Below are positions 33,804-42,620 of a stretch of DNA of 64,000 bases, in pieces. The notes beneath the pieces were generated by a model, which saw only the letters and a program-made list of their open reading frames with translations, did not search any database and had not been told where the DNA came from. Origin of the DNA: Polytrichum commune. Lineage: Eukaryota; Streptophyta; Polytrichopsida; Polytrichales; Polytrichaceae. Numbering within the stretch: the stretch's first letter is position 1; each line of letters begins with the position of its first letter. The translations under genes were made by a program, and so were the position numbers. The DNA is taken from contig OX485806.1 in the NCBI GenBank assembly GCA_950295325.1, forward strand, positions 5,640,001 through 5,704,000, in the 5' to 3' direction.

Positions 33804-35786
33804 ATGGAGACATCAACCACCTTTCAACAACATGGACATATTCGCCATGGCCAGACGGAGTATCAGCTGATCACGACCGGGGAGCTCCAATCTCTTCCAT
33901 TTGAGGAGCCGTGCAGCCGGGAAGCTTGGGAAGATCAATATCCATCCCTCGGTGCAGACACTCCAAGGTACTATGTGGATTGTGTTAGGTTAGTAGCTCT
34001 TGGGGTTTTCAAGATTGTTCCAAGTCCAGGGGAAAAAGAGTTTGCTATAATCTCACATCCTTGGACACCGAATCTGGAAAAATTAGTCACCGCTGCCAAG
34101 GATTCGTGTAGCACTGATGGTGGTGGAGGTGGAAGCTACTTCAACGCCATATCTGCAAAATTATGTGAGCATCAACCGAGTAGGTTATTTGAAGGTCTGC
34201 TGGAACTGGCACAATGTATAGTATCCTTAGGAGTGCGCTACATGTGGATTGACATTTTCTGCTTAGATCAGTGCAATGCAGACAGCATGAGTTTCGAGAT
34301 TGGCCGCATGTACTCCTACTATAAAAATTCTTACTGCACGATTATCAGCCTCCGTGGCTTAGAAAATCGGACCGATCTTGGGGAGTGGCCAACAGATGTG
34401 GCGAGATGGTTCAGTCGTGTGTGGACTTTGCAAGAGGGAGTTGTATGCCATCAGATTTATTTCATATCAGCTCCTGTAACTGGGATACTTGAAAGGGTAA
34501 TTGCGGAGCTGATGAGCAACTCCCCTCTACCAGATGACACCATATATCAACTACTGATGAGCAGTCAAACTCGGCAAGATGATGTCGACACATTACGTAC
34601 ACCTGATCCACTGAACTTCTCAGTGCTGCCTTCGAGTCACGTCCCCTGTGCTTGCTGCACAGAGCAGTGCTCAGTGATGGTTACAATGGCAGAAACTTAC
34701 ATCGGAGACAGAGACCTGTGTGCACAACAAAAACATTTTCGAAGTCACTTGTATGGTTGGCAACAGGCATGGCTGATAATGCGTTGGGCCGTTCTGATTG
34801 CATGCACAGCGGAAGTGAAGGATGCTGCAATTGTGTTCAAAGCGCTTGAAGCTATGTTCGACTTTGTGTTGAGCCGCAGGGCAGAGGAGAATTACTCTGT
34901 GTCTGAGATTCTTGAGCGAGTGTGTCAGCGTGGGTGTTCTCATCTCGAGGATCGAGTTTTAGGAGTGCTTGGGATGCTGCGCATTGGGGCGACAGACACG
35001 TTGCGCCAAGGACGAACATTGTATGACCAAATAAAGTGGCTCTGCAGTGTTGCCTCACCGTCTGTGAGGCATGCTCTAATTGTCCAAAATTTTATTGGCA
35101 TGTATGACACCCAACCCAACTCATCGTGGATGCCAAACTTGTGCCATCCTGCTCTAGGGTTGGGGCATATAATGCCAGAGCTTCCCATTGGCGAGTGGGA
35201 CTATGACGCTGATACCAACAGGGTGATAGGCAAAGGTCTGAAGCCCTTCTCCATACTTTTGGGCAAACCTAAGGAAGCCTTGGAGATAGACGAGGAGCTG
35301 TTAAGAGACGCACGAGAGATGGAATTGATGCCTACTAATCAATCATGGTGGACTATACCACTATCACTGAAGCCAGATTTGGAACTGCCCAACAATGTGG
35401 TGACTCTTGAACTCTTGGATTGCGTGCACACAAATGCTGTAGGGGAAGTTATGGCTGGAGGTCCTTGCTACATCAATAGTTACAATGTAGGAGCTCTCGA
35501 CATCCCGTGTATAGTTGGCAGTCATAATCTGAAGGACTGGCAGGTCGCCATACAAGACAAAGTTCTCGTGGGATTACCGGTTGCAGAGGGCATTGGGGAT
35601 CTAGAGAGCAAGGATCAGGCAATACCTGCTTACGATGTGGCCCTGCTACTTTGCACTGGGACAATAGAATTATTGGAGAAAGTTGGGGGATTAGTTGTAA
35701 ATTCCAGCTTTGCACCAGATGCAGGAAAGCTCATGTGGAGACACAGACAAGCCAACTCCCTGCCTCAAACTGTGTACATGGGGTGA
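33804..35786 (+). CDS. HET (heterokaryon incompatibility) domain protein, intronless
   Basis: The 660-residue single-exon ORF starts at an ATG with A at -3 and G at +4; the open frame upstream lacks another ATG. A HET domain spans about residues 78-215. Its three conserved blocks are FAIISHPWTP (80-89, equivalent to the usual A-L-S-x-x-W-G), YMWIDIFCLDQ (146-156) followed by IGRMYSYYKNSYCTII, and RVWTLQEGVV (205-214). A Cys cluster CACCTEQC lies near 282-289. The remaining ~370 residues carry no domain I know. HET proteins trigger self/non-self cell death in filamentous fungi. Here the role is unknown; immunity-like cell death is only an inference. The sequence is GC-richer than its AT-rich flanks and lacks introns, which together fit horizontal acquisition. 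It lies between a composite transposon and a normal plant gene. Confidence 0.88.
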   Translation: METSTTFQQHGHIRHGQTEYQLITTGELQSLPFEEPCSREAWEDQYPSLGADTPRYYVDCVRLVALGVFKIVPSPGEKEFAIISHPWTPNLEKLVTAAKDSCSTDGGGGGSYFNAISAKLCEHQPSRLFEGLLELAQCIVSLGVRYMWIDIFCLDQCNADSMSFEIGRMYSYYKNSYCTIISLRGLENRTDLGEWPTDVARWFSRVWTLQEGVVCHQIYFISAPVTGILERVIAELMSNSPLPDDTIYQLLMSSQTRQDDVDTLRTPDPLNFSVLPSSHVPCACCTEQCSVMVTMAETYIGDRDLCAQQKHFRSHLYGWQQAWLIMRWAVLIACTAEVKDAAIVFKALEAMFDFVLSRRAEENYSVSEILERVCQRGCSHLEDRVLGVLGMLRIGATDTLRQGRTLYDQIKWLCSVASPSVRHALIVQNFIGMYDTQPNSSWMPNLCHPALGLGHIMPELPIGEWDYDADTNRVIGKGLKPFSILLGKPKEALEIDEELLRDAREMELMPTNQSWWTIPLSLKPDLELPNNVVTLELLDCVHTNAVGEVMAGGPCYINSYNVGALDIPCIVGSHNLKDWQVAIQDKVLVGLPVAEGIGDLESKDQAIPAYDVALLLCTGTIELLEKVGGLVVNSSFAPDAGKLMWRHRQANSLPQTVYMG

Positions 35787-36639
35787 CCAACCAGGAGCAG
35801 GGTGGATCACTTACTGCGACCAAAAGTCTCTGATTGTATAGAATTTAAAGGTGACCATGTGGTTTCCTCATGTACAAACTTTTTGCTGTCACATGCATCA
35901 CCTTGTACAGTTGGGTTTTATGCAGCAGCACATTTATTTATTTATTTGGAACCTAGCTAACCAACAGATGAAAACAGATTGACTCGGGTTTTACAGGCGT
36001 TTTCTGCCTACTATGTGAAATGATGTTTCTATCAAGATGTACTAGGTGAGGCTACTTTGGAATGTGTATACAAGAACCGATTTCCAAACGAATGCTACCA
36101 TCAATCATGTGAACTAATCATTCTAAGTCTATTTCTGGTGTTATTATTGTGCACATGGCTTCTTCTTTTTTGAGAAGAGAGAGTTAATAGTTTAATAGTT
36201 TCCTGCTGCTACCATGTTGAAAACAATGTCTTCATGATGAACAAGACCCAGCTATGTTAATGTCTATGTTAAGTGCAACCTATGCATAACAATACTGATC
36301 ACAGTTTTGTTGAAAATGAACCTTGAGAGATTCTAATCCCACAGGTTGCACCAAGTGAACTTATAGTTTCCATGTCTTGGAACGCTATAAAGTGTTACCC
36401 CCAATAAGTTAACATTTGTCCTACTAATAAAAACAATTGTGAATGTACTGTGTGCTGCACAAGCACGCTAACCTGCACTACTCTCTCTAGATTTGTCATG
36501 TGATTGTATATCTATAAAACACCCAAAGAAATGAATCTTACTTTACATACACTAATGACTTAAATTGTTCTACAACCACCAGTTTCTGTACAAAGGTAGT
36601 GGTCAGCATCTTTGTACGCCAATGAGCTCAAACATGTTA
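35787..36639. other. convergent 3' region between the HET-domain and ureide permease genes
   Basis: The two genes converge here with 853 bp between stop codons. AATAAA-type sequence (for example near 36,426 on the plus strand) could serve polyadenylation. No other gene seen. Confidence 0.5.
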
Positions 36640-39600
36640 TTAACTTTTCCGGTGTCCAGATGAGCCCATAAGGATGCCCACAGCGGCGCAGAACATGAGG
36701 AGCATAGCAGCAAGCAAAATATATGTCTTGCGAGATGACCTGTAATACTCCTTGAATAGAAGAACTCCCCAGAATGTGCTTACTAACGGCAGCGCCTGAA
36801 ATACACATGTCAACATAAACAAATACAACTCAGTAATTGAAAAATGGAGTTGATTTTTCCTTCAACAAGTTTTTAGAATACTTGTCCATTGTTAACAAGG
36901 CCATCACGCTTCCAGAGAGTTTGCTCAAGAGTGACCGCAGTGACAAGAAATTCGCCTTGATTATGAGACTTTGCACCAATCTGCCCGCTACACTGCTATG
37001 TGCAATTAGGTTGCCCCACGCTTACTTATTGCCATTCCACACTATTTTGAAAATTTATTACCACAGTAACAAGAAAACACGATTTGTTTCTTACTGGGGT
37101 TGCTATACAGATGAATAAACAAAGTTATAAGTTTTTGTGATCTGATTTTGACCCAAGGTAATCTGCATGGGTAAAGAGGCAACCTACTCGCAAAGGCAAC
37201 CTAATTGCACATATCAGTGTAAGTAGTCGTTGTGGGCAGGCCACAACCCCTGACAACTACACTAAATAGTCCTATTAGTTCAGGTGAAAATGAGCGTGGA
37301 AATGATTTACATGGGCCATTTTAATTGGCTAGTCAGGGTGGAAATAACATGGGTCCAAGACCAGAGAAATGGAATGGCCCATGTCAATTATTTCCATGCA
37401 TCTATTACCTAGTTCTTATAAACACTTGCATAGAGCTTCAAGTTTGTGTAGCATGCCACAGTTAAGCACAGCACGCACCTGCACTGCATCTGCGGCGGCA
37501 TAGCCTGCAGCTTGACCGCCCATGAACTGGAAGCCATTTCCAAAGCCACACAACAAGCCTGCCAGCAAAGCCCAAGGGCGGCCATGCCAGTCTTGCAGAT
37601 ACGCCTTGAAATTCGAGGGGGGGAGTCCCAGGATAGGGCGGTATAAGAATATCATATTTGTAACAATGCCAAACACAAAGGCGGAGGTGGAGAAGTAGAA
37701 GAAGGCTGTGTACACCACCAAGTGTGGCACACCTGACTTGAGTGTGTGCCATTGGTCATTGGTGGCCAGGTTGAAGGCAGGGGAGAATAGGGAGAAACAT
37801 CCTCCTGCAAAAATAACAACGGTTAACCCGAACGCAGTCGTAGCCCCAGTCGCCTGCACATCACAATACCATTAATCAACTATGTGATGACCAAGATTGA
37901 GCTTTGATTCTCATGTTTCTGTTGGAGGAAATCTGAGTGTTATATCGAGTGTAACCTGTAAGGTTCCATGTGAATGGGATTAAGGTTAACTTAGGGGTAC
38001 TGTACACTGGAGCTTGAGGGGCAGTGACCATGGAAATCTAAACTCTCTTGTTAGTGGGAAATGCTGAGACCGTCTCACTTCACTTTACACTAGAGCTTGA
38101 GGGCCTAAGGGACCAAGGAAACTTGAATGGCTAAAGAACCTACATAGATTCCTACATGGCATCAAATAAACAGTCCCGGTTGCTTGCACATCACAATCCC
38201 ATTCCAGCCATGTCATGATCAATCTTGTGCTTTGTTTCTCATGTTTCTGTCAGGGAGAAATCTGAGAGTGATATCAAGTGTAACATGTAAGGTTCCATGT
38301 AAATGGGCACTGCACACCAGAGCTCGAGGGGCAATGACCATTGAAATTTAAAGTCTCTTGTTGGTGGAAAATGCTGAGACCATCACACTTCACTTAAACT
38401 AGAACTTGAGGGCCAAAGGGACCAAAGAAGTTTGAATGGATAAGAAATCTACATGGGTTCCTACATGGCAAGAAATGGAAAATGTTTACAGTTACAAAAT
38501 CATAATGTTTACCGGATTTTGTGTCAAGCCCACCTCAAAGAGGTGGCTCTTAACACAAAACCGGGAGATTATGACACTTCAATCTCGCAGCCCTTGATTT
38601 ACTATAACTTGTCCTGTATGTCTTTAAACTTAATCTACATTTAAACGCTTGTGACCATACAAAATTCAATTTCAATTTTCCATGGTATGGCCATCGGATA
38701 AATTTCAAGGGCTCTCCCGATTTCATGGCCACGGCCATTGGCCATAGTGGAAAGTGGCCCTTAGTTCCACATCTATTCAATTCCGTTCACACTGACATAT
38801 ATCCATAACCATTTATAGTCATGAACCCTTACATGGAATTCTGGTTAATCTAGTCCCAATGCTTAACATGGAACCTTACATGTTACATCTAGACTCTTAG
38901 AAGAGAAATTAGGCTCAATATTCCATATCCTACCTTGAGTGCTCTTTGGTTCTCCAGCTGCTGTAAGAATGCCCCACTTCCTGCTTTCGCTTTAACAGGC
39001 TCAGACAGAACAGCCCCTCCCGCACCAGCTGCAATTCCTGTCTTCATTGGCACATCTGCACCACTCCACAGTGAAAAAAAATTGAGCAAAATCAAGTGGA
39101 GAAGTGAGTTCTGAAGGCCACCAAAATATCTAATAAGGCAGACTTGTAAAAAGGCAGACTGACCTATAGTTTGATGCTGCTACTGCAGATTAATATCTCA
39201 AAAATGCACTACTGTACAGCACTCACTCTCTCTCTAATTTTGAACTCTTATAGAGCTCTACTTGCCACCCAATTCTTAGTGATTTTTCAAGTAAAGAGTC
39301 ATTTTTATCATAAGGTATTCAAGAGCTTTAATTAGGCACTGTAGGCCTCACCATGAACATTTACCAAATTCCAACATGAAAAGTAATCAATAGGTCTGTT
39401 TCAGAGATAACTCAAGCTCCCAGTTCCGTTGAGAGATGAAGAGAGTAGGAGGTATGTGAAATGAGCTTTCACCTGGTCCAGCTCCTTCCAAGCTTTCAGG
39501 ATCAGGTTGAACGCCTCCAAGCCTGTGCATATCAGGACCACATAAAAATGATAAACAAACCTGGACCCAATCAGCAATGCAATCAGAAGCTCTACCTTTG

Positions 39601-40518
39601 CTTAGTACATTGCTGCAATGAATGTGGCCTATGCTGCAAAGCTCTCAGACTCACTTGGCATGGTCTTGGATCTTGGCAAGGTTGTCAGAAGAGTAGGATT
39701 TGTGCAGCCAGGATCCCAACAGCACAGCAATCAAGAAGCAGCCCACCCCTGGGAACAGAATCTCGGCGCGGTTGATCCGGTCATCCAGAAAGTAATTCAT
39801 TGTTGTACCTGCGAACCCAAATTTGCTCCTCATTCACCGAATTTCTGACAACCTGGAACACCCACTTGGGGAAGTTACTGCAATCTAGCTCAAAACAAAC
39901 ATGGACTTGAAAGAGGGGTACATTAAATTGCACAGGAATCATTAAGACTGCATGAGCCATGCCTGCCACCACAGTAATGCTGGAGGAAACCACTTCGGTG
40001 ATGGAGAGTCCGACAAAGGGCCACGCATATTGGGTGGCCAGGTTGCCCATGGACAACACCAAGCCTCCCACCAACGCAAACGCCACCGATGGCCCATTGT
40101 TCTGCATTTTGCACCATGATTCATCTCATCAAGGACTTTGCAAGGTATATTACTACTGCTGCTGCTGCTTTGAGGTTTTTGAAGAGAAGAATTAACAAGT
40201 GCTATAGCTGCTAGCTTCACAGGAATCTGTACAGATATATAAGTTATCCTCCATGGAAGGGGGCGGAGTGATGGTCATTACCTGGTGGAGCTGGGCTACG
40301 AAGTTGGGGGAACTGGGAGTGCTGCTGCCGATCTGCCCCAGCGTGAAGGCGATGAAGATGGCTGCGAGGTAGTTGGTGATGGAGTAATCCAAGTAAGTGT
40401 GCACCAGATGCCGCCCCCTCCGCTCTACCAAGTTCATAATGGCCGGCCATGTCCCTAGAAAACAAAGCGCCGCAAGCATCAACGCAATGGCCCCGCCTTT
40501 ATCCTGTACAATCAACAT
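36640..40518 (-). CDS. UPS-like: ureide permease (UPS family), 7 coding exons
   Basis: Seven minus-strand exons join in frame to 410 residues: 40,282-40,518, 39,963-40,101, 39,655-39,808, 39,473-39,522, 38,934-39,055, 37,479-37,853 and 36,640-36,795. The length equals the plant family. Signatures include KGGAIALMLAALCFLGTWPA, HTYLDYS-TNYLAA, GNLATQYAW, NYFLDDRINRAE, FSLFSPAFNLATNDQWHTL, GFGNGFQFMGGQAAGYAAAD and a final SSGHRKS. Hydrophobic profile fits about ten membrane spans, five on each side of a hydrophilic central loop (about residues 165-234). UPS proteins move allantoin, uracil and related heterocycles across membranes by proton coupling. Intron 2 must use a GC donor (GCAG|GCATGG) to keep frame. 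Introns 5 and 6 hold MITEs. The family call is very secure; substrate and membrane are not decided by sequence. Confidence 0.95.
36997..37214. mobile_element. MITE, ATATGTGCAATTAG family (copy 2, intronic)
   Basis: The ends CTATGTGCAATTAGGTTGCC and GGCAACCTAATTGCACATAT are inverted. The element lies within intron 6 of the ureide permease gene and is related to 4,620-4,900. A short internal repeat (GGCAACCTA-) is duplicated near the right end. Confidence 0.75.
37846..38480. repeat. ~330-bp tandem duplication spanning the exon 6 acceptor of the ureide permease gene
   Basis: The block starting AGTCGCCTGCACATCACAA at about 37,846 recurs as CGGTTGCTTGCACATCACAA at about 38,176. The following ~300 bp repeat in the same order (TCTCATGTTTCTGT, AAGGTTCCATGT, CTTGAGGG/CTCGAGGGGCA, TCTTGTT-GTGG). 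The duplicated unit includes the last bases of intron 5, the AG acceptor and the first bases of exon 6. In the upstream copy the acceptor reads GTGCAAG instead of GTGCAG. Confidence 0.75.
37994..38760. mobile_element. Tourist-like MITE family E in an intron, TTA TSD
   Basis: TTA occurs at 37,991-37,993 and 38,761-38,763. The left end GGGGTACTGTACACTGGAGC is diverged; the right end CCATAGTGGAAAGTGGCCC is family-like. The tandem duplication at 37,846-38,480 overlaps its left part, so the duplication happened after insertion. It accounts for much of intron 5. Confidence 0.65.
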
Positions 40519-42297
40519 CTTGCTTTTCTTGGATTCTCCTCTTTCTCTCTAATGGGAGCTAATCAACAATTCGACTTCTGCTCCGAAATCGATTCACAAG
40601 GCGCTCCCATCCAACATTTTTGGGCCAACATGATCATCACCTATCAAAGACCTCAACTAAAAAGTTGGACTGATCTCCTCCATCGCTACCTGCAATTTCA
40701 CCCAGAACCCTGTTCTTTATGCTCCCCGAAGGTGGCAATTGCGAACAAAAAAGCACCAAAGATCTGCAAACTTGGAGCCATTCCTTCCTTCTCGAAAAAG
40801 CCTTTCGTATGGAGAGTTTCTGAGAGGGTTAAGTTAGACGCGAGAGAGAGGTAAGAGATCTGAGTAAGTCATTTGTAACTTGAGTAATACTACCATTGAT
40901 TAAAATACTCATATTTTCTAAACTTTCCCTCCATGCTGTACACGAGTGGACCGCACATTTCCCACATGTCACCTCCATGGCGTATTCAACCTTACGAACG
41001 AAGCCAATGCCGAAGAGGAATCGTTTCCCACGCGACTTACACAACACACACATTGCAACACACAGGTAACTTACTTACTCCGATACATCGGAGAGAGAGA
41101 GAGAGGGGGAATAATCGCATACGAGCGTACCCCTCATCTATCCAACATAAGAACTTGACCCCTATAGGTTTGTTGCCCGTTCATCTCAAATCACCTCGAG
41201 TACACTAATTTGGGGTCTTTAATGCTAATTCCAGTGTCAAATCAACTATAAAAAGTAACCTCCGGGTTGCATAATATTTCGGACTTTTTATGTTGGATGA
41301 ATGAGAGGTACGCTGGTATGCGATAATTCCCTCTCTTCGGACACATCTACCTATCTGTGTGCAGAGTTACTGAATTCAATTCAGTTTGTGACTACCTATT
41401 CAATCTCTTTTGATTGCTGTACGTGGCGTCTGACGAAATCAAAGACTGGCACCTAATGGTGCAAAGTTGCCTCAGAAATTCCATCGCTTCAACTTAGGAG
41501 GCGTCTTCGGAATCCTGATCGTCTAATTTGCAATATTCGCACCTCTCAAAAGGCTAAAATCCACTCTAACCATTCAAGGAAGCGCTCACAGAAAGATTTC
41601 GCGAAGTTCACTAGGATACGAAGTCTCACAGCAGTCACACACAAATTTTATCCATAAGTTAGGTGTACCAAAACTAAAGAAAAGCTCGCAGGAAAACCCC
41701 CCAACAATGACAGAATTCCTGGCCAATTCGGTGAAGTCGTTTCTTAATATTCTCGAGATTAGACCCCCCGAACCACGCAAAATGCAGACCGGCAGAATTG
41801 TAACCAGAGAAAAGAGAAACGAAAAGTAATTCAACCCCAAAACCGAAAATTCTCTTACCCTCCACAATGTGAGTCAAAGCTCTTCCTTTGATCTGTTCAC
41901 GTTCACCCCAAAAAACTCAACTCCTTCAACGTAATGCCTCCGAACCTCCACATGCAAGCCAAAGCCTGGCCTTTACCAGTCTACAAATTCATTCCGTAGG
42001 ACAAGAATTCTAGCAAGTAGCAGCAAGCTCCAGATTAAGTCGTTGCAAACTCTAAAAGTTCGATCAAGATTCTTCCTCCTTCAAGATTTGCTTTGCTTTG
42101 CTTCGGTGGATTTGTTGGTGGTTCGGAAGCGGACAGGAGACTCTCGGGCACGTCTCCACGGCTTTAACTGCAGTACAGCTCTAGCCTCTCATCAGTATGG
42201 AACTCCTGCAGTTTAGCTTACCCTACTTTTAAGCCCATTTTTTTCTTTTTCTTTTCGCACAAAATAGAATCTAATAATAAATGAAATGATATTGATT
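40519..42297 (-). promoter_or_regulatory. leader exons and promoter region of the ureide permease gene
   Basis: A probable leader exon ends at the donor TTGCAG|GTAGCG (~40,690) and contains a 27-codon upstream ORF (40,698-40,781, start context GGAATGG). A further possible leader exon ends at GGAGG|GTAAGA (~41,859) and extends towards ~42,190, where composition becomes pyrimidine/GC-richer. The (GA)n tract at ~41,093-41,106 lies between. Positions 41,284-41,335 resemble 43,830-43,880 (ATGTTGGATG-ATGAGAG-TACGCT), a dispersed repeat. Splicing is inferred only from signals. Confidence 0.45.
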
Positions 42298-42620
42298 TTA
42301 AAGTCCGGAAGCCGAAAAGGCTAATGGGACTGGAATTACATCAGGATGGTTTCAAACTGGCTAATAATTCTCTAGAGTTGTAGAGTGCGGTAGCCTCTGT
42401 GAGATAGAGGCTGATGTTAACTTGTTGGTCTAATTGAAAGGAAGACTCGAGGCTCCTTGGAACTACATTCTCAAATGTTGATGGAAACTTATCTCGAATA
42501 GGGTTGTACAGTATAGGGGACATGCCAACATGAAATGTGCCTCGTTTTCAACTGCATTACAGTATAAGAGCAAAAGTGGCGTAGTCTAGTATCTCTAGAG
42601 ATAGGGATAACTGTGCATGG
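42298..42620. repeat. inverted copy of the 25.3-25.7 kb dispersed repeat
   Basis: Read on the minus strand this contains a diverged version of the unit at 25,230-25,745. Shared parts include CTCCTTGGAACTACATTCTC, TAGAGGCT, TAGGGGACAT and TATCTCTAGAGATAGGGA. The border GATTTTAAAGTC-GGAAGCCGAAAAGGCTAATGG also corresponds. Only one unit is present here. Confidence 0.75.

Noticed and set aside
33804-35786. HET gene as fungal contamination of the assembly
   Set aside because: It is continuous with plant transposons and a plant ureide permease gene within one window. A chimeric assembly cannot be fully excluded without reads, but nothing at the borders suggests it.
40781-40851. Upstream ATG at 40,781 as true N-terminus of the ureide permease
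   Set aside because: Its frame meets TGA before the donor, and MLIVQDKGGAIA at 40,518 aligns with the usual family N-terminus.
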